A DNA stretch of 64,000 nt from Desulfonema magnum (GCF_017377395.1 NZ_CP061800.1:1178001-1242000); one strand, 5' to 3'; counted from the stretch's first letter, positions 15,301 through 24,334 are shown. Notes: generated by a model not told the origin, from the letters alone. A program made the numbers and translations.

Positions 15301-18085
15301 AAAAACGCCGTCTCCCGCGGACTACCGGGATATGGATGAGGCTTTTGAGGGTGAGATAGATGATTTCCGCTTATGGAATTATGTCCGCACACAGGAAGAG
15401 ATTCAGGCGAACATGAACAAACATTTGCTTTCCCCTGACAGCGGGCTGGCCCTTCACTGGCGTTTTGACGAAGGCAGCGGGCAACTTGTTTTTGATTATT
15501 CGAACAATGGCAATCATGGTCAGCTGGGTTCGAGCGCGGACGCGGATGAGAATGATCCGCAGTACATTCGAACATCTCCGCTTGCACCGCGAGATATTTA
15601 TGTGAATGCCATGCCCGGGGACACAACAGGATACAATACCATTACCCAGGCGCTTTCCATAGCCCCCCCTGGCAGCGTCATCCGTGTCGCCAAAGGGATG
15701 TATTCTGAACCGCTGACCATCAGAAACACCGACGGGCTGAGATTGGAAGGCGGATGGAACAGAGATACAGATACAGGAGAATGGTACCGGGATGATCCGC
15801 CGGACCCTAATTTCACAGCCATCATGGCCACTGAAAGCCCCGCGGCCATTCAGCTGGCGTATGCTCCCAATACAATAATTAACGGAATTACGGTGATGGG
15901 CGCTGAAACCGGCATGACCATCAGAGATTCCGAAAATGTGGAGATCAGCAACACCATTATCCACATCCCTGACCAGCATCCGAGTTCCAAAGCCCGAAGA
16001 AGCCTGAAATCCGGAACCCGTGACCAGACCCTCAGTTCCGAGGGAATTTCCTATGTGGGAACCAGCAGCGGACGTATCGCGTATAACCGTTTTCATCTGG
16101 TCAATACCGGTGGCTCGGCCTGTGCCATAACGCTGGATACCGCTGACAGCGATGTCATTATTGAAAATAACATCATCTATCTCCAGGGAAAAGACCTGGT
16201 GGGGATCCTGGAAACAGGGGCGGACGCGGCACCGTCCGCACTGCTGAACAACGAATTTTACGGAGATGAGACCGCAGTGCTTTACCGTTCCGGAAACAGA
16301 GGAGAAAATATCACAGACTGCTTACATCTGAACGACGGCACACTCAGTAATATTTCTGAACAGGGCGGGAATTTTTGCAATCTGACCCCTCCGTATTCTC
16401 CGTGCAGACCCCCTTGCGGTGATGTTGTCATTATTCCGTCCCCGGAAGATATGGATGAAGACGGAATGCCTGACAACTGGGAAGGGTATTATTTTAACGA
16501 CTTATCCAAAGACGGAACAGGGGATCAGGATGATGACGGGCGCACAGACCTGGACGAATATAACAGAAGATCAAACCCGGTGGGCTGGGATGTGAAAGTC
16601 ATCATTCTTCCCCAGGGTGCCACAGACGAAGGGGCCAGATGGAGTGCGGACGGCGGCGAGGTATGGCACGAAAGCGGTGAGACATATAATGTCTCCCAAA
16701 CGTCGGAGGTTTCAATACAATTTAACACCATTTCCGGATGGGATACCCCTCCGACTCAGGTTGTGACGCCTGATGAGGGCCAGCCTGTCTCTGTTGTCGC
16801 CACCTACGCAATGAGCAATTACACACTGAGTCTGTCAAGGGTCGTTAATGATGAATGCAAGGGAAAGGTGAAAGTCAACGAAGATATTCGCAGCCTGCCG
16901 TGGAACGGGCAGTTTGTCTCAGATGAGACCGTGACCCTCGAAGCGATCCCCGACACGGGCTGCAAGCTGACCCAGTGGTGGTCCAGCGGTATTATAAGTA
17001 CAACAAATCCCCTTGATGTGGTGATGAATGCGGACATGTCAATCAAAGTCGAGTTCGAGGAGATCGTGCCTCATTTTTCCCCGCCAAAAACAACCGCCAC
17101 ATATATGGATATAACGGGTAATATTTACGACAGTTCAGATCATATAATTGCTGACGGTGATGAAGTGGCGGCTTATGTTGAGGACGGAAACAGCGGACTG
17201 CTGATCGTGGGATATGACAGCGCATACTCGGCCGGTTATTCCATGCGCGTTTATGGTGATGACGCGGCAACGCCTGAAAAAGACGGAGCGGTCCCGGGGG
17301 ATACGATTATTCTGAAAACATACAGCGCGAGCGAAGAGCGGGAACATGCTCTGATACTCCTCAGCGGTGAGAACATATGGGAAGAGGGTGTTTCAAAAAA
17401 ATGGGATTGGAAATACCGGGTCAGCCAGAGAATCCCTCTCCATGTGGGTTGGAATCTTTTCAGCTTCAGCGTGAACAAGTGTTATTATGTGGGAACCAAA
17501 CCTGAATGTGATATGATCGGGGGCATTGAATATGAACAGGTGAACAGCATTGGCAATGTTTTAGCTTCAATAGACGGCCAATATTCTTATGTCCGGGGTT
17601 TTGACTGCACCGGTGTCACGGCTTACCATCTGAGTGAGTGGAGCGATATGACGTATATGGCCGCGGGATATGGTTATGAGATCAAGATAAATGAAGACGC
17701 TGATGTGGATGAAAACGGGCTGATCTGGCTCGCATTTGATGGCGAACTCCTTGACGGTGACAAAGCAATACCCCTGCAACCAGGGTGGAATCTGGTCGGT
17801 TATCTCGGAAACAAGGTGCTTCACACAGGCAATGCTCCCGCGGCGGCTTTTCCGGAAAACAGGGTGATGTACCATATTATTTCCGACAATATTGGTGAGG
17901 CGTTCTGTTCCATTAACGATCAATACACATACATCAGGGGGTTTGATAAAACAGGTGTCAGGTCCTATAATCTGACGCCGTGGAGCGATCTGACATATGT
18001 CGGTCCGGGATACGCATACTGGATTAAAGTCAATGATGGGGAAAAGCCGAATCTGATATGGGACAGCCCGTGTATTGATAATTGA
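12335..18085 (+). CDS. Large secreted modular protein: beta-helices, cadherin-like, LamG-like, InlB-type and GWNL repeats
   Basis: 1916 residues from the ATG at 12335 (AGGAG at about 12325); a TTG at 12317 is not needed. A signal peptide is followed by: a right-handed beta-helix (about 42-325, DUF1565/pectate-lyase-like); a second helix block with a calcium-type DTDEDGMPDNFE motif (about 400-730); a cadherin-like domain (about 773-857, FEGTDQFRYTV); a LamG/concanavalin-like domain (about 862-1048, DDEWHHIALTW); and a near copy of the second helix block (about 1085-1415). Next come InlB-type beta repeats (1420-1575), a module shared with the dockerin protein downstream (1578-1672), and two GWNL repeats (1697-1913). 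It is likely a surface or matrix protein binding polysaccharide. Its stop codon lies at the start of an AATTGAT heptamer array. No PEP-CTERM tail is present. Confidence 0.82.
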   Translation: MMIKNQITGKQIFIVFLGMMMAVFSVGTSGLADDDLSVPELQVAKNGSDTSGDGSLIRPFASIRAGIDACKEGGIVLVHPGTYSESIDFKGKNITVQSVEGAEKTIIDGSKSSVAAAQKNTGTVSFQNGENSNAVLSGFTITNGSGSGIYCYESGPTLEYLKITNNSATSGAGIFCDAYAYPVIKSTVISNNSVINRGGGVYCKAFSAPVLKNVEITRNSALNGGGIYCEASGLVLIYATLSDNSAEDGSGIFAEGGCNVLLKNSIIRDNKILFENESDTQSIFTVSYSNIQGGHKGIVNSGNVYTQWLTGNLDTDPMFADQKNGDYHLTHCSPCIGAGKADNEFYTDDAADTDIEENVSDIYAVSDRDIEGNPRPDPAGSDPDMGAYEHSRSTPISCLPQDIYVDTSFTGTETGKYHAPYNTITEAIYEASSGSTVHVAEGIYKEALTINNIDDLKIKGGWNPDTLNHNDPPDPTSTVIMAFASSAGIYINNAANTLIEGFTIMGDDIGVYVQNSSGAEIRSNVIRIDCNAESQGIHYENSSEGHIARNRLHLVKGKTDNNSAYAITLENLSDSIRLENNIIYLEGNVMTGIRELGVNATPATLLNNEFYGDESSVLYNDGNKRGTVRDCVHLNDATLDDISERGGNFCTLLPPYSPCIPPECVDVVVIPTPEDTDEDGMPDNFEIYYFDDISQDETGDADDDGLTNSEEYDHKTNPKLWDTDGDGMNDGWEVSNGTLAFIYDAKEDPDKDGYNNLQEYEGNTGPNDSQALPLARADVITTDENTPVNISVLDNDAEERLTIISAEKPDKGQVVVEDTAVTYIPAANFEGTDQFRYTVKNNNGNNATTTVTVYVRPVSVQEKSLRFDGADDYVIYYPIDNFPSTEMTLEFWMKFSGKGMVMSYAVPRVFTEEAFFITIDEKSYLTLDRGNEKVTGPLAVDDDEWHHIALTWQSETGNIKVFKDGTAAFSESFAKGRSIMNGGSLMLGGKTPSPADYRDMDEAFEGEIDDFRLWNYVRTQEEIQANMNKHLLSPDSGLALHWRFDEGSGQLVFDYSNNGNHGQLGSSADADENDPQYIRTSPLAPRDIYVNAMPGDTTGYNTITQALSIAPPGSVIRVAKGMYSEPLTIRNTDGLRLEGGWNRDTDTGEWYRDDPPDPNFTAIMATESPAAIQLAYAPNTIINGITVMGAETGMTIRDSENVEISNTIIHIPDQHPSSKARRSLKSGTRDQTLSSEGISYVGTSSGRIAYNRFHLVNTGGSACAITLDTADSDVIIENNIIYLQGKDLVGILETGADAAPSALLNNEFYGDETAVLYRSGNRGENITDCLHLNDGTLSNISEQGGNFCNLTPPYSPCRPPCGDVVIIPSPEDMDEDGMPDNWEGYYFNDLSKDGTGDQDDDGRTDLDEYNRRSNPVGWDVKVIILPQGATDEGARWSADGGEVWHESGETYNVSQTSEVSIQFNTISGWDTPPTQVVTPDEGQPVSVVATYAMSNYTLSLSRVVNDECKGKVKVNEDIRSLPWNGQFVSDETVTLEAIPDTGCKLTQWWSSGIISTTNPLDVVMNADMSIKVEFEEIVPHFSPPKTTATYMDITGNIYDSSDHIIADGDEVAAYVEDGNSGLLIVGYDSAYSAGYSMRVYGDDAATPEKDGAVPGDTIILKTYSASEEREHALILLSGENIWEEGVSKKWDWKYRVSQRIPLHVGWNLFSFSVNKCYYVGTKPECDMIGGIEYEQVNSIGNVLASIDGQYSYVRGFDCTGVTAYHLSEWSDMTYMAAGYGYEIKINEDADVDENGLIWLAFDGELLDGDKAIPLQPGWNLVGYLGNKVLHTGNAPAAAFPENRVMYHIISDNIGEAFCSINDQYTYIRGFDKTGVRSYNLTPWSDLTYVGPGYAYWIKVNDGEKPNLIWDSPCIDN

Positions 18086-18135
18086 TAATTGATAATTGAG
18101 AATTGAGAATTGATAATTGATAATTGATAATTGAA
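18072..18135. repeat. Heptamer tandem array H3 (ATTGATA)n
   Basis: About nine copies of ATTGATA and close variants. The array supplies the TAA stop of the preceding 1916-residue gene. Confidence 0.9.
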
Positions 18136-18183
18136 ACTGGGAACCGGGAACCGGGAACTGGACGATCTGACAAGCAGGCTTCG

Positions 18184-18302
18184 AATTTTAAACTTCAAAC
18201 TCCAAGTTTCAAATTTCAAATTTCAAATTTCAAATTTCGAGTTTCAAGTTTCAAGTTTCAAGTTTCAAGTTTCAAGTTTCAAGTTTCAAGTTTCAAGTTT
18301 CC
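18184..18302. repeat. Heptamer tandem array H1 (TTTCAAG)n
   Basis: About 16 copies of TTTCAAG/TTTCAAA. It translates as a repeated SSFKFQV peptide in one frame and so artificially extends the open frame upstream of the next gene. The true start is beyond the array at 18316. Confidence 0.95.
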
Positions 18303-18315
18303 AACAAGGGGAAGA

Positions 18316-19020
18316 ATGGTGACAACGTTCAAATTTATTATCATTATACTGACTGCGCCATTGGTATTTATTTTTTCCGCTGCTTTTTCCTGTGCAGAGG
18401 GGCTGACCCATTTTACGGATTTCAAAAGGATTCCTTCGGGAGTATGCACTTATGCCGGAGAAGTAACCATAAACGGAACAAACGCTGCTGACGGAGAGGA
18501 TGAGGTGGGGGTGTTTGTGGGCGATGGTAATGGCGGAGAACTTCTGGCCGGGGCAGCAGTCATCGGGGAAGCTTTTCCCGGTTATTATTTTGTTCATATT
18601 TACCCGGATGATGTCACGACTTCTGAAAAAGACGGTGCAGAAAGTCAGGAGGTGCTGATATTCAGGGTATGGGATAAAAGCGAGGATAAAGAATATAGTG
18701 TTCCGCCTTCTGCCCCCTACATGACTTACAAAGCAGATGAATTCCTTGTCCGGCCGTCTTTTCCTCCGCTATGGACAACAGGAACCGTCCTGGGTTTCGG
18801 TCTGTTAAACCTGGCTCCGCCCGTGATTCGGGCTGACACTGATGGCAGCGGAAATATTGATCTTAAAGATGCCATTCTGGTGCTTCAGATTATAACCCAA
18901 ATTGATTCTGACAGTGATGTTTATGCTGATGCTCATGTCAGCGGTGATGGAAAGATTGGCGTGGAAGCGGCAATTTATGTGTTGCGGGTTGTTGCAGATG
19001 AATTGCAGCCAGTCGAATAA
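18316..19020 (+). CDS. Secreted protein with a shared beta module and a C-terminal dockerin-like domain
   Basis: 234 residues from the ATG at 18316 (AAGGGGAAG just upstream). Longer in-frame starts from 18124 run through the heptamer array and are rejected. A signal peptide (FIIIILTAPLVFIFSAAFSCA) is followed by a module of about 100 residues (DGEDEVGVFVGDGNGG, then HIYPDDVTTSEKDGA). The same module occurs at about residues 1578-1672 of the upstream large protein. The C-terminal 65 residues show two dockerin-type calcium-binding repeats (DTDGSGNIDLKDAILVLQI and a second, degenerate VSGDGKIGVEAAIYVLRV). Dockerins bind cohesins; no cohesin was recognised here. It is followed by a good intrinsic terminator. 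Confidence 0.78.
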   Translation: MVTTFKFIIIILTAPLVFIFSAAFSCAEGLTHFTDFKRIPSGVCTYAGEVTINGTNAADGEDEVGVFVGDGNGGELLAGAAVIGEAFPGYYFVHIYPDDVTTSEKDGAESQEVLIFRVWDKSEDKEYSVPPSAPYMTYKADEFLVRPSFPPLWTTGTVLGFGLLNLAPPVIRADTDGSGNIDLKDAILVLQIITQIDSDSDVYADAHVSGDGKIGVEAAIYVLRVVADELQPVE

Positions 19021-19088
19021 AAAAATCAGAACTGACGATCAGCAGCAATTCAGCATGTTAGGTACTGATCATAAATTTTTCGATATTT

Positions 19089-19116
19089 AACCGGGGAAAA
19101 AACCCGGTTTTTTTTT
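19089..19116 (+). terminator. Intrinsic terminator after the dockerin-protein gene
   Basis: A 7-bp GC-rich stem (AACCGGG/CCCGGTT) with a 7-base A-rich loop, followed by a run of nine T (counting the stem-end Ts), 69 bp after the stop codon. The hairpin is related to the core of MITE family A. Confidence 0.8.
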
Positions 19117-19132
19117 CACGAAATCAGCAAAT

Positions 19133-19163
19133 GTAGGGTGGGTGAAGCGAAGCGCAACCCACC
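19133..19163. repeat. GTAGGGTGGGTGAAGCGAAG core repeat
   Basis: A short hairpin-forming sequence. It is also the centre of the MITE-like elements at 35412-35519 and 57999-58147. It abuts the guaA remnant and may mark the break point. Confidence 0.7.
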
Positions 19164-19180
19164 ACCGGACATTCTGCCGG

Positions 19181-19303
19181 GCAAGGCTGCCGTATGATCT
19201 GTCGGGCAATGTCTCAAACAGGATCATCAATGAGGTGAGAGGCGTAAACCGGGTGGTTTACGATATCAGTTCAAAGCCGCCCAGCACCATTGAGTGGGAA
19301 TAG
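19181..19303 (+). pseudogene. guaA: 3' remnant of guaA (GMP synthase C-terminus)
   Basis: About 40 codons ending with TAG at 19301-19303 read ARLPYDL...[16 protein letters not shown], then [14 protein letters not shown]. This is the conserved extreme C-terminus of GMP synthase (GuaA dimerisation domain, NRVVYDxxxKPPxTIEWE). The frame upstream runs into the GTAGGGTGGGTG repeat with no GuaA-like sequence, so more than 90% of the gene is missing. It is probably a leftover from rearrangement or repeat insertion. The functional guaA must be elsewhere. Confidence 0.78.
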
Positions 19304-20193
19304 TAAGAAAATCCTGACCATCGTGTTCCAGTTTCGCTAACATAAGACCGCCGAAGTTTTCAAAACCTCGGAGGTCTTTACCCGTCGATTTCAGCACGAA
19401 CATTAAGAAATCCCGTAGGGACGACTATCCCGGCAATTCATTAGCAAACAGACTGTTTGACAGGGAGCGAAAAATGAGACAATCAGTATCTCATACTCGA
19501 TTCTTCTGTCATTCCTTCGAAAGCAGGAAACCACCGCTCCCGGAAGCGTGATATCGGCCAGAAACGGATTCCTGCTTTCGCAGGAATGACAGGCTTTTTG
19601 TCCGGACCGGGTCAGAAAATCTGATTATCGAAAGTTAATTATTACAATCCCTCAATTTTCAGACAAGCAAAAATCATGCCAAATCCTTCATCGGCTGCAC
19701 TGGCTTTTTACAGAACCCTCTTGATTCTTACAGACAGAAGTGCTATTTACAAAATTTGAAACGGACATAAAAGTATCGTGCAGTGTCCAAAATCCGGAAA
19801 TAAGCCATCATAACCTTTTGAATCGGATTGTAAATATGGGGGCTATATCCATAGTCAGCAGATGGAAAATTCACACACTATCTCGTTCCACGCGAAGCGT
19901 GGGAACGAGATCACTAAAAAATTTTTCCATCTGCTGATATTTGAGACATCATCCCCAATCTGTTTTTTCCCGCTCATTCCAGATATGATAGTGTGAAGAT
20001 AAGAATAAAAAGTTGTCCGTTTGAACGCACCACGACAATATTGGATAGAAAAAAAACCTGTTTACAGGAAAAGAATTGGGGGGTAGTAAGAAATCCGGCT
20101 TTTCCCCTGAACAACACATTTTCCTTTTCTTGGAAAAAGCCAGATTTCTCCGCCGCTCATTTTTTTTGTCCTGTACAGAGAAAAAAACAAAGT
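19304..20193. other. Repeat-rich non-coding region
   Basis: No gene. It contains a CCTCGGAGGTCTT hairpin (19350-19381), paired TTCCTGCTTTCGCAGGAAT repeats (19508-19592), a perfect CTCGTTCC...GGAACGAG hairpin (19882-19912) and a degenerate MITE-A-like hairpin (about 20085-20155). Confidence 0.6.
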
Positions 20194-20343
20194 TAAGTAC
20201 CCGATCAAAAGTTTTTTATACATCTTTTTTTCTGTGAACGGCGGAGAAACCCGGCTTTTTCCTTCACCGGAGGCGGATTATTCCGGGAAAAAAGCCGGGT
20301 TTCTTTCCCGGGCAGATATCAAAAACTTATGGTTAGGTACTTA
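20194..20343. repeat. MITE-like element, family A, copy 3
   Basis: 150 bp from TAAGTACC to GGTACTTA, nearly identical to the copy at 277-425 (interior GAAACCCGGCTTTTTCC hairpin). It ends 59 bp before the first gene of the type III restriction-modification island. Confidence 0.85.
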
Positions 20344-20402
20344 ATTGTTGTTGTAACGTGAATAACAATTCTTGCAACAGAATTTTTTATTAGTCAGTAA
20401 CC

Positions 20403-23400
20403 ATGCAAATATTAGACAACATAAATGCACTCTGGGGTGATGATCTGAAGCAGACGCTTAAACCGGGAGCAAAACTTAAAATCGTAGCCTCCTGCTTTTC
20501 CATCTATGCCTATGAAGCTCTGAAAAAGGAACTGGAGAAGGTCAGTTCGCTGAAATTCATCTTCACAGCCCCGGCTTTTGTGGCAAATGAAGTCACTGAC
20601 AACATGTCAAAGGAGCGAAAAGAGTTTCATATTCCCAAGCAGCATCATGAGAGAAGCCTCTGTGGAAGCGATTTTGAAATTCAGTTGAAAAACAAGCTGA
20701 CCCAAAGGGCCATTGCAAAGGAATGCGCCGACTGGATGCGGCATAAGGCTAAATTTCGCTCGAACAGAACCCAGGCTCCCATGCAGCAGTTTGCCTGTCT
20801 GGAGTCCCGGAACATGGCAGCCGCCTATATGCCCCTGCATGGGTTCACGGCTGTTGACCTTGGATATCAGCAAGGCGATGCGGTTTCAAATTTCATCACA
20901 AGATTTGATGATGCACCTTCCACACAGACCTGGCTGAACCTGTTCGAGCAGATTTGGAATGATGAGTCCAAGCTTGAGGATGTGACAGAAAATATCTGCG
21001 CGCATATTGAATCGGTCTATCAGGAGAATTCGCCTGAAAAAATATATTTCCTGATGCTTTACAACATCTTCAATGAATTTCTTGCGGATTTGAATGAGGA
21101 TATTCTGCCCAATGACCTGACAGGTTATCAGAACAGCGCGGCATGGAAGAAACTGTTCAACTTCCAACGGGATGCCGCAACCGGAATTATCAACAAGCTT
21201 GAAAGTTATAACGGCTGCATATTGGCTGACAGTGTCGGCCTGGGAAAAACATTCACGGCCCTTGCTGTCATCAAATATTATGAACTGAGAAACCGTTCGG
21301 TTCTTGTCCTGTGTCCCAAGAAACTGGCGGATAACTGGCTAAATTATAACCGGAACCTGAAGACGAACATCCTGGCCGGGGACCGATTGAATTATGATGT
21401 CCTCTGCCATACGGATCTTCAGCGAACAAGCGGGGAATCATTCGGAACACCGCTCAACAGGATAAACTGGGGAAACTATGACCTCGTGGTCATTGACGAA
21501 TCGCATAATTTCCGCAACAATGATGCCTTCAAAGACAAGGAAACCCGCTACAAAAAACTGATGAACGCTGTCATTCGGGAGGGTGTCAAAACCAAAGTTC
21601 TGATGCTTTCGGCAACACCGGTCAACAACCGCTTCAATGATCTGAGAAACCAGCTCGCCCTTGCATACGAAGGCAATTCGGAAAACCTGGGCAAAAAACT
21701 GCGTATCGGGAAAAGCATTGAGGAAATATTCAGACATGCCCAGACCCTGTTTAATCAATGGTCCAAGCTGCCGCCTGGGGAACGTACAGCGCGAGCCATT
21801 CTTGATGCCCTTGATTTTGATTTCTTCGAACTCCTGGACAGTGTCACCATTGCCCGCTCCCGCAGGCATATTGAAACTTTTTACGATACCACGGAAATCG
21901 GAACCTTTCCCACCAGACGTAAACCCCTGTCTTTCAGATGTCTTCTCACAGAGCGTTCCGATGTCATGAATTTCAATGATATCTATGATCACTTGTCTCT
22001 TCTGAAGCTTTGTGTGTATGCCCCGGTCAGCTATATTCTGTCAAGCCGCCTGAAGAAATACGAGGATATTTATGACACCAGCATCAGGGGCGGAAAAGGA
22101 AGACTTCGCCAGGCCGACCGTGAAAAGAGCCTGCAATCGCTCATGACCACCAACCTGCTCAAACGTCTGGAAAGCTCGGTTGAATCCTTCAGGCTGACGC
22201 TCGCCAGTCTTTTGGAAAACCATGAGAAAATGCTTGCTGAAATTGAGCGGTTCAGGAAATCGGAGAAAGACGCATCCATCCATGGTTTCGCAGATACCCT
22301 GGGTGATCTGGAAGATGAGGACGATGATCTTTCAGGGCTGGGCGATTTCATGATCGGCGGCAAGGTCAGAATCCGTCTGGCGGATATGGACTTGTCTTCA
22401 TGGGAGCATGATCTGAAATGTGATCATGAGCTTATTGAAAGGCTTCTTGGCTCAATGCTCAGGATAGGGCCGGAAGATGATGCCAAGCTTCAGCATCTCA
22501 GGAGTCATATTGAGCAGAAGATCGCCAAACCAATCAACCCCGGAAACCGGAAAGTCATCATTTTTACTGCGTTTGCAGATACCGCAAACTATCTTTATGA
22601 CAATCTTTCCCGGAAATTTTTGAAAAACGGCATTCACTCCGCCAGGGTGACAGGCAAGGATGCACCCAAGACAACCTTGAAAAAGGGGTACGACTTTCAG
22701 GCGATTCTCACGCTCTTTTCCCCCCGCTCAAAGGAAAAGAATCTGATTCTGCCCAATGAATCCGGGGAGATTGATATCCTGATCGGCACGGACTGCATAT
22801 CCGAGGGCCAGAACCTTCAGGATTGTGATTACCTGATAAATTATGACATTCATTGGAATCCGGTGCGAATTATCCAGCGTTTCGGGCGTATTGACCGCAT
22901 TGGCTCTCCGAATGAATCCATTCAACTGGTGAATTACTGGCCGGATATTTCATTGGATGAATATATAAACCTCAAAGAACGGGTTGAGAACCGGATGATC
23001 ATTGCAGATGTGACCGCGACCGGGGATGACAATGTGTTATCTGCACAGTCCAATGATGTTTCCTATCGCAAAGAGCAACTGCGCCGCTTGCAGGAAGAAG
23101 TGATCGAACTGGAAGACCTGAAAACAGGGGTGAACATTATTGACCTGGGGCTTAATGACTTCCGCATGGATCTGCTCAATTATGTGAAGGCAAATGGTGA
23201 CTTGTCTCGCGTTCCCAATGGTATGCATGCTGTTGTTCCGGCAAAACCGGATCTGGGACTTTTTCCCGGGGTGATCTTTGCCCTGCGTAATCGCAATGCC
23301 GGTGTGAATGTCAATCAGCATAACCGCCTGCATCCCTATTATCTGGTTTATATTGACAATCATGGGGAGGTGATTGCCAACCACACAGAGGCAAAACGAT

Positions 23401-23675
23401 TGCTGGATATGGTCAGGGCCGGCTGCAAGGGCTTGGATGAACCTGTTCATGAGGTTTGCCAGGGCTTCAATGCCGAGACAAATGACGGGCGTGAGATGAC
23501 ACGCTATTCTGATTTGCTGGGTCAGGCGATTCGCTCCATGATCGAGGTCAAGGAAGACAAGGATATTGACAGTCTGTTTACTGGGAGCAGAACCACTGCA
23601 TTGGTGGACACCATTGCGGGACTGGACGATTTTGAACTGATAAGTTTCTTGGTCATACAGGAGTCCGAGGCATGA
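20403..23675 (+). CDS. SNF2/DEAD-type helicase accompanying a type III R-M system
   Basis: 1090 residues. An N-terminal part of about 250 residues has a weak PLD-like start (KLKIVASCFSIYAYEALKKEL). The SF2 helicase core follows: Walker A DSVGLGKT (about 275-283), DESH box in VVIDESHNF (about 364), motif III SATPVNN (about 402), and the helicase C-domain with TDCISEGQNLQ and RIIQRFGRIDRIGS (about 797-835). It is expected to be an ATP-driven DNA translocase. The gene starts a four-gene set on one strand. It overlaps the DUF4391-like gene by 4 bp (ATGA) and is followed by the type III methyltransferase and restriction genes. Such helicases occur in phage-defence islands. The exact role is unknown. 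Confidence 0.85.
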   Translation: MQILDNINALWGDDLKQTLKPGAKLKIVASCFSIYAYEALKKELEKVSSLKFIFTAPAFVANEVTDNMSKERKEFHIPKQHHERSLCGSDFEIQLKNKLTQRAIAKECADWMRHKAKFRSNRTQAPMQQFACLESRNMAAAYMPLHGFTAVDLGYQQGDAVSNFITRFDDAPSTQTWLNLFEQIWNDESKLEDVTENICAHIESVYQENSPEKIYFLMLYNIFNEFLADLNEDILPNDLTGYQNSAAWKKLFNFQRDAATGIINKLESYNGCILADSVGLGKTFTALAVIKYYELRNRSVLVLCPKKLADNWLNYNRNLKTNILAGDRLNYDVLCHTDLQRTSGESFGTPLNRINWGNYDLVVIDESHNFRNNDAFKDKETRYKKLMNAVIREGVKTKVLMLSATPVNNRFNDLRNQLALAYEGNSENLGKKLRIGKSIEEIFRHAQTLFNQWSKLPPGERTARAILDALDFDFFELLDSVTIARSRRHIETFYDTTEIGTFPTRRKPLSFRCLLTERSDVMNFNDIYDHLSLLKLCVYAPVSYILSSRLKKYEDIYDTSIRGGKGRLRQADREKSLQSLMTTNLLKRLESSVESFRLTLASLLENHEKMLAEIERFRKSEKDASIHGFADTLGDLEDEDDDLSGLGDFMIGGKVRIRLADMDLSSWEHDLKCDHELIERLLGSMLRIGPEDDAKLQHLRSHIEQKIAKPINPGNRKVIIFTAFADTANYLYDNLSRKFLKNGIHSARVTGKDAPKTTLKKGYDFQAILTLFSPRSKEKNLILPNESGEIDILIGTDCISEGQNLQDCDYLINYDIHWNPVRIIQRFGRIDRIGSPNESIQLVNYWPDISLDEYINLKERVENRMIIADVTATGDDNVLSAQSNDVSYRKEQLRRLQEEVIELEDLKTGVNIIDLGLNDFRMDLLNYVKANGDLSRVPNGMHAVVPAKPDLGLFPGVIFALRNRNAGVNVNQHNRLHPYYLVYIDNHGEVIANHTEAKRLLDMVRAGCKGLDEPVHEVCQGFNAETNDGREMTRYSDLLGQAIRSMIEVKEDKDIDSLFTGSRTTALVDTIAGLDDFELISFLVIQESEA

Positions 23676-24334
23676 ATTTTTTGTACGATTTCCCTGGAAA
23701 TGCGGCTTTTGGCAAAGTGCTGCCCAAAAATAAGATTTATGGACATGCCTCACCTACTGCAAAAGTCAGGGATATGTTTGTCAGGGAAGTGAAAAAGATT
23801 GTCTGGTCCTACAAACTGTCACCGGAAACCATTAATCTGCCAGCCAGGGACAGCATACAGGAAATTCAGGTATTCACCATAGTGCTGAAAACCGGGACCC
23901 TGAAACATGAGGTGCTTTGGACCATTGACAAGGTCATCCCCTCCCCCATATTTTTCGTTCTGGAGTTTGAAAAAAGAACCCGCTATGCGGCCGCGTATAA
24001 ACGCCAAAGCGAGGCAGATGAGCGTAAATGGGTGGTGAGCCGCTATTTTGAGAGCGATTGGTTCTTTGATGACACGAGGAGGGTTGCCCTGCCAGTGGTT
24101 TTGGATCTCGGGACGCTGTATCACGCCATGCTGGGAAGTGTCATTCCGCTTTCCGCACGAAAACACGAAATTTTTGATGAATTTGTCTTCCGGGCGGAGA
24201 GATTGAATATGAAGGAACAGGAACTTGTCAAGCTGGAGGCAGGTCTGAAAAGGGAAAAGCAGTTTAACCGTAAGGTTGAGATCAATGCAAAGATCAGATA
24301 TCTTAAAAAGGAAATTGAGGAGTTTAACCATTAG
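23672..24334 (+). CDS. DUF4391-like protein of the type III R-M island
   Basis: 220 residues, translationally coupled to the helicase gene (ATGA overlap, AGGAG upstream). Its features match DUF4391 proteins, which are found beside type III-like methyltransferase and helicase genes: an N-terminal YDFPGNAAFGKVLPKNKIY, a central beta-rich part (FFVLEFEKRTRYAAAYKRQ), and a charged helical, probably coiled-coil C-terminus (LKREKQFNRKVEINAKIRYL). Biochemical role unknown. The last 25 codons plus the following hairpin are part of a 196-bp unit present three times in tandem, so two truncated copies of the gene's end follow it. Confidence 0.75.
   Translation: MNFLYDFPGNAAFGKVLPKNKIYGHASPTAKVRDMFVREVKKIVWSYKLSPETINLPARDSIQEIQVFTIVLKTGTLKHEVLWTIDKVIPSPIFFVLEFEKRTRYAAAYKRQSEADERKWVVSRYFESDWFFDDTRRVALPVVLDLGTLYHAMLGSVIPLSARKHEIFDEFVFRAERLNMKEQELVKLEAGLKREKQFNRKVEINAKIRYLKKEIEEFNH

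Noticed and set aside
18124..18315. Upstream extension of the dockerin-protein gene
   Set aside because: Translated heptamer array. The ATG at 18316 has a ribosome-binding site and begins a signal peptide.
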